Source of the DNA: Granulicella sp. S190 | GTDB lineage: Bacteria > Acidobacteriota > Terriglobia > Terriglobales > Acidobacteriaceae | NCBI RefSeq assembly: GCF_009766095.1 | Contig: NZ_LMUD01000002.1 | Location: forward strand, 432,877-496,876 | DNA length: 64,000 nt | Direction: 5' to 3' | Part shown: one piece after another, positions 26,518-35,902 of the stretch | Layout: every line of letters begins with the position of its first letter | Position numbering within the stretch: position 1 is the first letter of the stretch | The notes under the pieces: model-generated | What the model was told of the DNA's origin: nothing | Database searches by the model: none | The model's input: the letters and a program-made list of their open reading frames with translations, nothing else | Program-made: the position numbers and the translations under genes

Positions 26518-29037
26518 ATGAGGACTGCTTTGTCTTTGGCTTTAATGCTGGGCGGGATCGCAAACGCACAGACGGGCAGTTTGCGACCGGTTGATGCGTT
26601 CCCAATTAGAGAAGATGGCATCACGATTCGACGCCATGTTGAAGCAGGAAAGCCATTCACGGTTGCAGGAACGCGTGGCGCCATGCCGGGACAGCAGGAG
26701 GGTACCTTAGAAGCTTGGGTGTTGCCGGTAAAGCTGTTGAGCCACCTCTCCATTCGAGCCGACGTAGAAGGGTACTCTGTGCCAATCGATCTGAACGCGG
26801 ATGCTGCTGAGATCGAGGTTTCTCCTGATCACACGACCATCACGTATTCACACATCGCGTTCACGGTAAGGCAGATCATGTTTGCACCAGACGATACGGA
26901 GGATGGTACCGGTGCGGTGGTGCTATTTCAGATCGATTCGACGCGGCCAATGGATCTGACCTTCAGTTTTACGCCGGAGATGAGGCCGATGTGGCCACAG
27001 CGTAGCCAGGGGGTGCCGTCGGCGGAGTGGGTGAAGCAGCAGGAAGGTGGGTTCTATGTACTTCATACCGACTTCCCCAACCTGGCGGGAGCTGTGGCGA
27101 TACCGACTGCACAGCCGGGGATTCTGGCTCCGTACCAGGAGAAGCCAAAGTTCTATCCGCTGGAACTGAAGTTGCACTACGGCCCTAAGCGGGATACGAA
27201 TCGCTACTTTCCCCTCTTGATGGCGATGGGTAGCACGCTTGAGACTGCAACCAATGCAACGCTCCAAGGGAAGCTGGAGCGGCTGAATGCGGAGTTGCCG
27301 CAGATCTATGCGAAGCACGCGGAGCGATACCGGCAGATGAAGGATCGTGTCACTGCGATTCGCACTCCGGATGTTGGGTTGAGCGAGGACTTCGATTGGG
27401 CCGCGATGTCGATTGAGCAGTTGAGGGCGAAGGCGCAACCCAGTGGGGAGATTGGCTTGGTTGCTGGATATTACTCGTCGGGCGATTCAGCGCGGCCTGG
27501 ATTTGGCTGGTACTTTGGGCGCGACAGCTTGTACACGCTCTATGCGGTGAATGGGTTTGGCGACTTCGGACTGAGTCGCGCAGAGCTTGAGTTCCTGATG
27601 AAAAGGCAGCGTGATGACGGCAAGATCATGCACGAATATCCGCAGACTGCTGCCTCTTTTGAATGGAAGGATTTCTCTTACGCTTATGCGGCTGCGGATT
27701 CAACGCCACTGTTTTTGACCGCGATGCTGGACTACGTTCGGAGCAGTGGTGATGTTGATTTCCTCCGGAGGCATCGAGAGATCGTTGAAAAAGCCTGGCA
27801 CTTTGAGACGACTCATGACACCGATGGCGATGGGATTTACGACAACTCCCAGGGCACCGGCTGGGTGGAGAGTTGGCCAAGTGGGATGCCGCATCAGGAG
27901 ATTTACCTTGCGCTGCTGGATCAGCAGGCTTCGGTTGCGATGTTGAAGCTGGCTGGGTTGCTGGAGGATAAAGCTACGGCTGATGCAGCCAGCGTCCGTG
28001 CTGCGGACTTGGCGAAGAAGATTGAGGCTGAGTATTACGATTCGTCTCGTCAGGAGTATACCTTCAGCCGGAATACCGATGGGACGCTCGATCGTACGGC
28101 TACGGTTTATCCGGCGATTGCGTGGTGGAATGGTGGTGACGGGCTGGCTCATTCGGCCGCCAGCTTTCGGCGGTGGGCCTCGCATGATTTTTCTACCGAC
28201 TGGGGGCTTCGCGATGTTGCGGAGAGCGATCCTTTTTATGATCCGATCAGTTATCACCAAGGGTCGGTCTGGCCTTTGTTTACGGGGTGGGCGTCGGTGG
28301 CGGAGTATCGTGCGGGACATCCGCTAGCTGGGTATGCGCACTTGATGCAGAACGCGGATCTGACTACGGCGCAGGATCTTGGTGCGGTGACGGAGCTGCT
28401 TTCAGGTGCCTTCTTCCAGCCTTTCGGGAGGAGTACAAGTCATCAGCTGTGGTCTTCGGCGATGGTGATTACCCCGGCGTTGTGGGGGCTGTTTGGTATC
28501 GATGTGGATGGGCTCTCCAGTTCCATCACACTTGATCCGCATCTACCTGCGGATTGGGATCATGCTGCGGTGGACAGGCTTCATGTTGGGGCTTCGGTTT
28601 GCTCGCTGGAGTACCAACGTGAGGGGCGTGGCCTTGTCGTAAGGGTTAAGACTCTTTCGGGGCCTGTCGTCCGGTTGGCGAGTGGGGTCAAAGGTGCGCT
28701 AAGTATGGGTGATGGATCGTCGATTGTTTTTGCGTTGCCGCCGGTCGAGGTTGCGGTACCGCATGGGTTGCCGCTACCGGGCGCTCGAACTGCGCAGATG
28801 AAGGTGTTGGGCGAGACCGTCGATGGGCACTCGTTGAAGCTGGAGCTGGAGGCTGAGGCTGGTTCGGTTGTTGAGCTTACGGTTCGCCGGAACGTGGCGA
28901 GGCTTAATCTTCATGTTGATGGCGGGACGATCTCCGCTGCGACCAGTGGCCGTGAAGGTAGCGGCCTGGATCAGTTGATGGTGAAGTTCGCGGAGGGAAT
29001 GGGCTATCAGGGCCAGGTTGTCACCCTTCGCTGGTAG
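26518..29037 (+). CDS. Secreted (alpha/alpha)6 glycosidase, amylo-alpha-1,6-glucosidase-like
   Basis: The ATG at 26518 has GGAGAGGA upstream and gives 839 residues with a signal peptide (ending IANAQ). An N-terminal beta-sandwich (about 30-260) precedes a six-hairpin barrel (about 290-690), with GWYFGRDSLYTLYAVNGFGD, GKIMHEYPQ, TGWVESWPSG (candidate acidic catalytic Glu) and SYHQGSVWPLFTGW. A C-terminal beta domain follows. The pattern matches GH15/GH63/GH133-type enzymes annotated as amylo-alpha-1,6-glucosidase or glycogen-debranching proteins. The exact substrate cannot be told. It diverges from locus A and is convergent with the aldo/keto reductase. Confidence 0.8.
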   Translation: MRTALSLALMLGGIANAQTGSLRPVDAFPIREDGITIRRHVEAGKPFTVAGTRGAMPGQQEGTLEAWVLPVKLLSHLSIRADVEGYSVPIDLNADAAEIEVSPDHTTITYSHIAFTVRQIMFAPDDTEDGTGAVVLFQIDSTRPMDLTFSFTPEMRPMWPQRSQGVPSAEWVKQQEGGFYVLHTDFPNLAGAVAIPTAQPGILAPYQEKPKFYPLELKLHYGPKRDTNRYFPLLMAMGSTLETATNATLQGKLERLNAELPQIYAKHAERYRQMKDRVTAIRTPDVGLSEDFDWAAMSIEQLRAKAQPSGEIGLVAGYYSSGDSARPGFGWYFGRDSLYTLYAVNGFGDFGLSRAELEFLMKRQRDDGKIMHEYPQTAASFEWKDFSYAYAAADSTPLFLTAMLDYVRSSGDVDFLRRHREIVEKAWHFETTHDTDGDGIYDNSQGTGWVESWPSGMPHQEIYLALLDQQASVAMLKLAGLLEDKATADAASVRAADLAKKIEAEYYDSSRQEYTFSRNTDGTLDRTATVYPAIAWWNGGDGLAHSAASFRRWASHDFSTDWGLRDVAESDPFYDPISYHQGSVWPLFTGWASVAEYRAGHPLAGYAHLMQNADLTTAQDLGAVTELLSGAFFQPFGRSTSHQLWSSAMVITPALWGLFGIDVDGLSSSITLDPHLPADWDHAAVDRLHVGASVCSLEYQREGRGLVVRVKTLSGPVVRLASGVKGALSMGDGSSIVFALPPVEVAVPHGLPLPGARTAQMKVLGETVDGHSLKLELEAEAGSVVELTVRRNVARLNLHVDGGTISAATSGREGSGLDQLMVKFAEGMGYQGQVVTLRW

Positions 29038-29279
29038 GGGTGCCCCCGCGGTTTAGGTGGTTTTGGGGCTTGACAGGTTTTTAGGTTGGTTGAGGAGTCA
29101 GAGGCCGATTGGCCGCGATTTCACCTGATTCTAGAGGCCTCCCTAGGACAAATGCGCAGCACGGCCAGGCAAGTTCCATTGCGGGTCGTGTTTGCATCAC
29201 CGATTGCTGACGCGTGCCGGTACACGTTCAGCGCTTCCCGTATTTCCTCTTGTGTCGAATACTCCGATTGCTGTTCGGC

Positions 29280-30224
29280 TTATGTTGATCGAACTCGCGG
29301 AATAAAGCCCGGGACACCGGTAGTTGTTACATCGTTAAGCCTCTGTCTCGTCTGAATTCGATTGATCTCATCAAACGCGTCTTGCGGGAGTGGGGAGATG
29401 TTGAAGTTCTCTTTCGCGCGAGCCTCGGTCCTGGTCTTGACGAGCGTAGCGGTGCCACGCTGTACCGCCCAAGCCAGCAGAACTTGTGCCGGCGTCTGTC
29501 CAACTCGTGAGGCGATTGCCGTAATGACCGGATCTTCGAGTGGTCCCGCGTTCATTCCGTGACCCAATGGAGCACCAACCAAAAACGCAACGCCTTTTTC
29601 CTTGCAGAACTTGATGTATTCCGTTTCTGGAAGATACGGATGCGACTCGACCTGGACAACGGCTGGTTTGATTCTCGCCGCTTCGTAGAGAGGTAGCAGA
29701 CCGTCCATAGTGATGTCGGACAATCCGATGGCCCGGCACCTACCCTGGTCCACAAGATTCTCCATCGCCCTCCAGGTTTCGAGCAAAGTCACGCCATCGT
29801 CGTAAAGGATATTGCCATTTTGATCTCGCGGGTCCTGATCGTCGCCAGGTTGAAATGCAAATGGAGTATGAATGAGGTAGAGATCCAGATAGTTGAGCCT
29901 GAGTTTGTCCAGACTTGCATCGAAGGCCGGCTTCACGCGCTCTGGCCTGTGATTGGTGTTCCACAGTTTTGTGGTAACGAAGATGTCCTCGCGCGATATT
30001 CCTTCGGCGGCGAGTCCTGCCTGCAACGCGTCGCCTACCTCACGCTCGTTCCGGTATCGTTCCGCACAATCGATGTGTCGAAATCCGGCTTCAAGCGCGT
30101 ATCTGGTGGCGTTCGTTGTCGCGGGTGTATCTGGAATCAGGGTGCCAAAGCCAAGCACCGGCATCTGGCCGCCTCCGTAGCTGAGCGGCATTCTCATCGT
30201 ACGAAAATCAGAAGGCTCATTCAT
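29280..30224 (-). CDS. Aldo/keto reductase
   Basis: The 314-residue cytoplasmic protein starts at the ATG at 30224 (AGAGG 6-7 nt upstream). It shows the AKR catalytic tetrad as Asp52, Tyr57, Lys86 and His119 (FRHIDCAERYRNE, TTKLW, LIHTPF), then QVESHPYLPE and a C-terminal NADPH-binding region (LVKTRTEARAKENFN). It should reduce aldehydes or ketones, perhaps sugar aldehydes, with NADPH. The loop usually reading YSPLG is VGAPLGHG here, a family variation. Neighbouring genes suggest carbohydrate metabolism. Confidence 0.92.
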   Translation of the reverse strand: MNEPSDFRTMRMPLSYGGGQMPVLGFGTLIPDTPATTNATRYALEAGFRHIDCAERYRNEREVGDALQAGLAAEGISREDIFVTTKLWNTNHRPERVKPAFDASLDKLRLNYLDLYLIHTPFAFQPGDDQDPRDQNGNILYDDGVTLLETWRAMENLVDQGRCRAIGLSDITMDGLLPLYEAARIKPAVVQVESHPYLPETEYIKFCKEKGVAFLVGAPLGHGMNAGPLEDPVITAIASRVGQTPAQVLLAWAVQRGTATLVKTRTEARAKENFNISPLPQDAFDEINRIQTRQRLNDVTTTGVPGFIPRVRST

Positions 30225-30385
30225 GGGACACCTCTGCGTCATTTTGCGTATTGAATCATTGACCAGATTTGAAAATTAGATGTAGAGACATCAGAAATAG
30301 ACACCAACAAAATTACCTGTTGCACGCATTAAGACAAGCAGCCGCCGTAGATGCGCTCGTCTATCCACATCGCGAGACAAGACGG

Positions 30386-32182
30386 TTACTGGACCTCGGC
30401 GACCCAGGTGGCGTAGGGGGCGAGGGTGATTGGTTTGGCGAGAGGGGCGTGGGTGAGGGCGGGGTCGTTGGTTTCGAGTGTTTTAGTTGTGCCCTTGTTG
30501 AGGCCTAGTGCGGTGTAGTCGTACTTTAGGGTCTGGGGCTTATTGGAGAAGTTGAGGGCTACGAGGACTGAGGGTTTGCCTGCTGGGCCTTTGCGAAGGT
30601 AGGAGACTACATTTTCGTTTGGGTTGAGCATCTGCATGCTGCCTTCGTAGAGGGCAGGGTTGACGCGGCGGAGCTCGATGAGGCGCTTGTACCAGTTGAG
30701 CATCGATTCGCGGTCGGGAGACTCGACGGCGACGTTGACAGTCTTGTAGTCGGACGCAACGGGAAGCCAGGTGGTGTTGGAGGTGCTGAAGCCTGCGTTC
30801 TTCGACGTGTCCCACTGCATGGGGGTGCGTTCGCCGTCGCGGCCTTTTTGCTTTGGCCAGCCGGTGATGCCTTCGGGGTCTCTGACGTCTTCGATGCGCG
30901 TGGGGGTTGTGGTGACCATGCCGATCTCATCGCCGTAGTACATCTGCGGCGTGGTGCGCGAAGTCAGTAGCAGGGCAGCCATCATGCGGGCGATACGTGC
31001 CTTCATAGCCGGGTCATCGACAACGATGCTGTAGCGGTCCCAGATGCGGTCCTGATCATGGTTGCCGAAGAAGAAGTAAGGCTGACCGTGGGCCGGATTG
31101 TTTTCGACTTCGTCAAGGAGCTTGCGAAACTTGGGAGCGTTGAGCTCGTTGACGTCGGCTACCTGAAAGTCCATCGGGAGCTGGACCTCGTCGTTGTTCG
31201 CGCCGTACATCTTGGCAAGCTCGAAGATGTTGGGCTCGTCGGCTTCGCTGATGAGGACGGGGTTGCCGGGGTACTCGTCGACGACTTTGCGCATCTCGCG
31301 CAGCATGTCGTGAACCTCGGGCAGGTTGTCGGTGTATTTGTGGATGATGTTGGGGTCGCCGAAGGCGTTGAGGCCGGGTTGAATGGGGTCGTCGTGGAGG
31401 TTGGGGTCTTCGAAGAGGCGTGAGACTGCATCAATGCGGAAGCCGTTGACGCCTTTGTTCATCCAGAAGCGGAGGACGTCCATCATGGCCTTCACGACTT
31501 CAGGGTTGCGCCAGTTGAGGTCGGGTTGCTGAACGTAGAAGTGATGGTAGTAGAACTGCTTCGTTGTGGCGTCCCACTCCCACGCGGAGTGACCGAACCA
31601 GCTCTGCCAGTTGTTTGGCGGGATGGGCTTGCCGTCGGCGGTGTAGCCCCTGGGGTCGTGCCAGATGTACCAGTCGCGCTTGGGATTGTCGCGGGAGGAG
31701 CGTGACGCTTTGAACCACGCGCTCTGGTCGGAGGTGTGGTTGGGGACGTAGTCCATGATGACGCGGATGTTGCGACGCTTAGCCTCCGCGGTCATGTGCT
31801 CGAAGTCGGCCATGGTGCCGTACTGGGGATCGATGGCTGTGTAGTCGGCGATGTCGTAGCCGAAGTCGATCTGGGGCGAAGGATACATGGGCGTGATCCA
31901 GATGGCATCGACGCCGAGTTGCTTGATGTAGTCGAGGCGCGAGGTGATGCCTTTGATGTCGCCGATGCCGTCGCCGTCGGTGTCCTGAAAGCTGCGTGGG
32001 TAGATCTCATAGATGACGCCGTGCTTCCACCAAGGATCGGTGGCGGTGTTCTTCTGATCGGCTGCAGGCGGAACCTGGGTTGCAGTCTGCGCGAACGCGC
32101 TCGGCAAGAAGCTACCGAGCGCGAGGGCTGCGCAGAGGACGTGGTTCGTCAGGGCTGAGGTGAGAAACCGCTTTTCGTTCAC
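30386..32182 (-). CDS. Secreted GH13 alpha-glucosidase/oligo-1,6-glucosidase-like enzyme (copy 2)
   Basis: I chose the GTG at 32182, with AGAGGA upstream and 26 bp after the preceding stop (598 residues); the frame is open to an ATG at 32230 overlapping the other GH13 gene. A signal peptide (ending SAFAQ) precedes the (beta/alpha)8 domain. Region I is DYVPNHTSD, the nucleophile Asp251 is in GFRIDAVSR, acid Glu313 in LISEADEP, and Asp376 in GNHDQDR. A DTDGDGIGD calcium loop and a C-terminal beta domain are present. It hydrolyses or transfers alpha-glucosides; the exact specificity is open. The adjacent gene is a close paralog. Confidence 0.9.
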   Translation of the reverse strand: MNEKRFLTSALTNHVLCAALALGSFLPSAFAQTATQVPPAADQKNTATDPWWKHGVIYEIYPRSFQDTDGDGIGDIKGITSRLDYIKQLGVDAIWITPMYPSPQIDFGYDIADYTAIDPQYGTMADFEHMTAEAKRRNIRVIMDYVPNHTSDQSAWFKASRSSRDNPKRDWYIWHDPRGYTADGKPIPPNNWQSWFGHSAWEWDATTKQFYYHHFYVQQPDLNWRNPEVVKAMMDVLRFWMNKGVNGFRIDAVSRLFEDPNLHDDPIQPGLNAFGDPNIIHKYTDNLPEVHDMLREMRKVVDEYPGNPVLISEADEPNIFELAKMYGANNDEVQLPMDFQVADVNELNAPKFRKLLDEVENNPAHGQPYFFFGNHDQDRIWDRYSIVVDDPAMKARIARMMAALLLTSRTTPQMYYGDEIGMVTTTPTRIEDVRDPEGITGWPKQKGRDGERTPMQWDTSKNAGFSTSNTTWLPVASDYKTVNVAVESPDRESMLNWYKRLIELRRVNPALYEGSMQMLNPNENVVSYLRKGPAGKPSVLVALNFSNKPQTLKYDYTALGLNKGTTKTLETNDPALTHAPLAKPITLAPYATWVAEVQ

Positions 32183-32208
32183 GAGCGTCCTCTTCTTTAC
32201 GACTGTTG

Positions 32209-34041
32209 TTATTTGATGGACCCGATCCATGACGCGTACGGCGGCAGGGTTATCTTTTGCAGGCTGGTTGTTTCTTGAAGCGAAGGCGCGTCGGTGAGAA
32301 GCGTGGTGACTGTGCTGCCGGAGACGTTCGCCTGCTTGGGCTCGAGTGAGACTGTCTGGGGCTGCGCAGTGAAGTTCATGGCGACGACGACGGCGGGATT
32401 GCCGGCGACTCCCTCGCGAACGTAGGAGAGAACGGAGGGGTTGGTGTCGTCGATCATGACCTGCTTTCCATCGCGGAGGGTGGGGTCATTTCTGCGCATC
32501 GCGATGAGCTTCTTGTGCCAGTTGAGGAGGGAGTTGGGGTCGGCTTCTTCTGTCTTGACGTTGACCGTCTTGTAGTCGGGTGCGACAGGGAGCCACGTCT
32601 TGGCAGCGTCGCTGAAACCGGCATCCTTCGAGCTGTCCCACTGCATGGGAGTGCGTTCGCCGTCGCGGCCTTTTTCCTTGGGCCAGCCGGTGATGCCGAT
32701 GGGATCTTTGACGTCTTCGCGGCGAGTGGGCGTGGTGGTGACCATGCCGAGCTCTTCCCCTTCCCACATGAGAGCGGTGGAGCGGGTGGTGAAGAGAATG
32801 GTGGCGAGGATGCGAGCGATCTGCTGGTTGTGAACGCCGTCTCCGTAACGATCCCAGGAGCGGACGTTGTCGTGGTTGTCGAAGACAAAGAGAGGCTGCG
32901 AGCCGTAGAGCTGAGTCTCGGCTTCGTTGATGAACTTGCGAAAGCTCGAAGCGTCGAGCTTGTCGTGGTCGCCGTGGAATCCGAGGAGCATGTCCATCGG
33001 GAGCTGCAACTCGTCGTGCTTCTCGCCGCCGTACCACTCATTGAGCGCGGCGGTGTTGGGGAGATAGGTTTCACCGATGAGGACACGATTGCCGGGATAC
33101 TTCTCTACCATGGCACGCATGCGACGCATGACGTCGTGGACATCGGGGAGATTGCTGGTGTAGATGTCCTTGAGGTTGGGATCACCCTGAGCGTTGATGC
33201 CGCCTGCATCGGGCTCGTCGCGGAGCTGGGTGTCTTCGAAGAGAGTGGGGATGGCATCGAGGCGGAAGCCTGCTACGCCGCGGTCGAGCCAGAAGCGCAT
33301 GGCGTCGAAGCATGCTTTCTCGACGGCGGGGTTGCGCCAGTTGAGGTCAGGCTGCTGCTTGTAAAACTTGTGATAGTAGAACTGATGGACGGCCGGCACC
33401 CACTCCCATGCGGAGCCACCGAAGCCTGAGATCCAGTTGTTGGGCGGGACACGGCCTTCATGCTCGAAGCGTTTTTGATAAGCAGTGACGTTGGGACCGT
33501 TTGCGGGAAGGCCGTCGTTCCAGACGTACCAGTCATGCTTGGGGTTGGTGCGGGAGCTGGCGGAGTCGATGAACCACTGGTGTTTGTCTGAGGTGTGATT
33601 GAGGACCATGTCGAGGAGGACTCGGATGTTGCGTTGTTTACCCTCCGCGATGAGGTGGTCCATGTCGGCGACAGTACCATACTTGGGATCGACGTTTTCG
33701 TAGTCGGAGATGTCGTAGCCGAAGTCAACTTGAGGCGAGGGGTACATGGGCGCGATCCAGATGGCGTCGACGCCGAGGTTCTGGAGGTAGTCAAGGCGCC
33801 TAGTGATGCCGTTGAGATCGCCGATGCCGTCGCCGTTGGAGTCCTGATAGCTGCGCGGGTAGATCTCGTAGACGACAGCGTGCTTCCACCAGGGCCCATC
33901 GTTTTGGTGCGCGGATTCAGCCGTCTGGCCTAGAGCGTTGCCTGAGAGACATGCGGTGCTGAGAGCCACAAAAGCGAGGGCGGTAAGGTGACGCAGCCAG
34001 CCCGAAGAGGATGTGTGGTGATGCTGGTTCTTAGTGGTCAA
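32209..34041 (-). CDS. Secreted GH13 alpha-glucosidase/oligo-1,6-glucosidase-like enzyme (copy 1)
   Basis: The 610-residue protein starts at TTG (GGAGG 6 nt upstream) with a His-rich N-terminus, then a signal peptide with a possible lipobox-like ACLSG and a cleavage near ALGQ. GH13 motifs are DMVLNHTSD, nucleophile Asp262 in GFRLDAIPT, acid Glu324 in LIGETYLPN and Asp391 in DNHDNVRSWDR, plus the DSNGDGIGD loop. It is collinear with copy 2 over the whole length, so the pair is a tandem duplication. A GntR-LacI repressor gene lies just upstream on the same strand. Confidence 0.92.
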   Translation of the reverse strand: MTTKNQHHHTSSSGWLRHLTALAFVALSTACLSGNALGQTAESAHQNDGPWWKHAVVYEIYPRSYQDSNGDGIGDLNGITRRLDYLQNLGVDAIWIAPMYPSPQVDFGYDISDYENVDPKYGTVADMDHLIAEGKQRNIRVLLDMVLNHTSDKHQWFIDSASSRTNPKHDWYVWNDGLPANGPNVTAYQKRFEHEGRVPPNNWISGFGGSAWEWVPAVHQFYYHKFYKQQPDLNWRNPAVEKACFDAMRFWLDRGVAGFRLDAIPTLFEDTQLRDEPDAGGINAQGDPNLKDIYTSNLPDVHDVMRRMRAMVEKYPGNRVLIGETYLPNTAALNEWYGGEKHDELQLPMDMLLGFHGDHDKLDASSFRKFINEAETQLYGSQPLFVFDNHDNVRSWDRYGDGVHNQQIARILATILFTTRSTALMWEGEELGMVTTTPTRREDVKDPIGITGWPKEKGRDGERTPMQWDSSKDAGFSDAAKTWLPVAPDYKTVNVKTEEADPNSLLNWHKKLIAMRRNDPTLRDGKQVMIDDTNPSVLSYVREGVAGNPAVVVAMNFTAQPQTVSLEPKQANVSGSTVTTLLTDAPSLQETTSLQKITLPPYASWIGSIK

Positions 34042-34064
34042 AAGATGCCTCCAGAAGTCGCAAC

Positions 34065-34124
34065 ACTATAGGATTCGCTACGCGGGTGCAAGTGATCGCT
34101 AGGGCATTCTACTCGCGGAGCGAG
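34065..34124 (-). promoter_or_regulatory. Putative promoter and operator of the GH13 pair
   Basis: On the minus strand a -10-like TATAGT (34065-34070) lies 24 bp before the TTG start. TTGCAC (34086-34091) is a -35 candidate, but with only a 15-bp spacer. About 40 bp upstream sits the inverted repeat CTCGC-GGA-GCGAG (34112-34124), whose minus-strand reading GCTCCGCGAGTA resembles GCTCGCGAGTA at 35727-35737. Repressor binding is inference. Confidence 0.4.
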
Positions 34125-34186
34125 GAACGCTAATATGCTAAGCGAATGGAGGCAGGCGCAGAGAGAAGAAGACTAATCTGCACGCC

Positions 34187-35392
34187 CTAGCTGAACTTCT
34201 GGCCGGGAAGGGGATGGATCCCGCACGAGCGGCGCAGGACGGTCTTTGTCTGAAGCAGGATATCGCGCGCGGGCAGGTCAGGTTTCTCCAGCCGCTGGAG
34301 CATCGTTGCCATGGCGATAGCGCCAATGTCGGCGCAGTTTTGATGCTGTGTGGTGAGGGGAACAGGCAAGAGGCCAGCGTACTTCACATCATCGATTCCG
34401 ACGATACGAATCTCGTCTGGCACGCGAATTCCTCGAGTGGCTAGCCCCTGCATGATCCTGGCCGCGGTGATGTCATTCGCGCAAACGATCGCGTCTGGGT
34501 GACAGCCTTTCAGCACCGTCTGGAGGAAATGAGGGTCTTCCGGATCGCCGAGATAGACCAGATCCTGTTGCTGGTGAAGTCCGCGTGCGAAGAGAGCCTC
34601 GCGGTAGCCCGCGATTCTTCCGTGTACGGTAGAGGCCGAAAGACGTCGCGCAATAAAGGCGATGCGCCTGGCACCATGTGAGAGAAGATGCTGCGTGATA
34701 AGGAAGCCGGCACTACGGTTGTCGATGCCGACGAGATCATACTTTGAACGCAGCGGGTAGGGCGCATAGCATCTATCGAGCAGAACCACTGGAATGCCTG
34801 CACGATCGAGCGCCGATGCGATGCGCCTGTTGACGATGTCCTTTTCGGCGGTGAACTCTAATGGTGAGAAGAAGACTCCCGAGACTTTTTGTGCGATGTA
34901 CTTGTGGCAGAGATGCTCTGCCTCCTTCTCCTGTTGCGACAACTCCCCCATCGAATGACCCCACAACAGAGAGTGAGGTTTTGAGAGAGGGGATCGCATC
35001 ATGCCATTGCAGATGGGCTCAAAGATTTCAGTTCTGCCCAGATCCGGAATCAACAGACCGAAGACACGATCGGTAGTTGCGATAGGAGCGAGCACGTGAG
35101 TGCCCGAGCCGGGATGTCGCGATACAAGGCCCTGCAACTGGAGTTCATGAATCGCTTTCGACACCGTGATTCGAGAGGTGTTGTATTGCTTTCCGAGTTC
35201 GCCTTCGCTCGGAAGACGATCTCCCCGGCGAAGGGTGCCTGCTTTGATGGCGGCATGAAGATCCTCGTAGATCTCGCGGTACTTGGGAGTCTTCCTGGAA
35301 GGAAGCGCTTTTTCTTCTAGGGTGGAGTGAGTTTTCGACTTGGCCACGCTGGTTGTGTGAGCCTCGCTCCCAAGCGTCTTTTTTCTCCCCAT
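34187..35392 (-). CDS. GntR-LacI hybrid transcription repressor (AraR-like architecture)
   Basis: The ATG at 35392 is fixed by GGAGG 6 nt upstream (401 residues). After a basic linker comes a GntR-type winged helix (about 38-103; LRRGDRLPSEGELGKQY, SRITVSKAIHELQ). A LacI/GalR-type periplasmic-binding-fold sensor follows (about 108-390; VFGLLIPDLG, GIPVVLLDRCY, DAIVCANDITAARIMQGL). Such proteins repress carbohydrate genes and are released by a sugar effector. It lies between the GH13 pair, read on the same strand, and the divergent receptor gene, so both are likely targets. Confidence 0.9.
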   Translation of the reverse strand: MGRKKTLGSEAHTTSVAKSKTHSTLEEKALPSRKTPKYREIYEDLHAAIKAGTLRRGDRLPSEGELGKQYNTSRITVSKAIHELQLQGLVSRHPGSGTHVLAPIATTDRVFGLLIPDLGRTEIFEPICNGMMRSPLSKPHSLLWGHSMGELSQQEKEAEHLCHKYIAQKVSGVFFSPLEFTAEKDIVNRRIASALDRAGIPVVLLDRCYAPYPLRSKYDLVGIDNRSAGFLITQHLLSHGARRIAFIARRLSASTVHGRIAGYREALFARGLHQQQDLVYLGDPEDPHFLQTVLKGCHPDAIVCANDITAARIMQGLATRGIRVPDEIRIVGIDDVKYAGLLPVPLTTQHQNCADIGAIAMATMLQRLEKPDLPARDILLQTKTVLRRSCGIHPLPGQKFS

Positions 35393-35434
35393 AAAAGTCC
35401 TCCAACAACGGTAGCTCGTCAAAATCTATCTGAA

Positions 35435-35444
35435 TGTATAGACA
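35435..35444. promoter_or_regulatory. GntR-type half-site pair, TGTATAGACA
   Basis: TGT-N4-ACA lies about 43 bp upstream of the repressor start, the spacing pattern seen for GntR-family operators. It could mediate autoregulation. This rests on pattern alone. Confidence 0.3.
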
Positions 35445-35711
35445 AAGTCGCCCTGCATGCGGATGAGAACTCTGTTCATCAACGACTATGTGGTCAACCT
35501 ATTGATTGGCTTTTGACTCCAACCTTGTTCTTCAAAATACCTTCCTTTACCAACGTAAGCCGCACATAGAAATAAGCTTATCTTTTTCCTTGCTTTTTGA
35601 GAGAGTGTCAAAAAAAGGATGAGGTCTGACCACTTCTACATCTTTGCTTTATGCCGTTACCTCTTGAGGTGTCATTTCTCTAACTATCTGAAAACTCACA
35701 CATGAAATTTA

Positions 35712-35740
35712 TTGACATGCCCGCGAGCTCGCGAGTATTT
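35712..35740 (+). promoter_or_regulatory. Putative promoter with palindromic operator in the spacer
   Basis: TTGACA (35712-35717) and a -10-like TATTTT (from 35736) flank a perfect 12-bp palindrome, CGCGAGCTCGCG (35722-35733). The start would be about 155 bp upstream of the receptor ATG at 35903. A palindrome in the spacer is a classical repressor position. The rest of the 35393-35902 intergenic stretch shows no gene. Confidence 0.55.
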
Positions 35741-35902
35741 TCCGTGGTGATTCGAAAGCCAATTGTTTCAGGTCCGTAGAGCAGGCGATCTTGCACCCGT
35801 TATTCAGAGTTATGCAGCGCTTTTTTTCAGAGATGTTCGGCAGCGCAATAGATGATTGCCAACAAATAGAAGTACAGTGCAGCACTTTTTGGAGGTTTTG
35901 TT

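Noticed and set aside
29086-29355. 89-residue plus-strand frame between the glucosidase and aldo/keto reductase genes
   Set aside because: It overlaps the reductase end, starts without a clear ribosome-binding site and resembles no protein I know; 29038-29279 otherwise holds nothing I can support.
32515-33429. 304-residue open frame antisense to the first GH13 gene
   Set aside because: It lies wholly opposite a gene with intact GH13 motifs and has a low-complexity Val/Glu/Asp composition that mirrors the codon bias of the sense strand.
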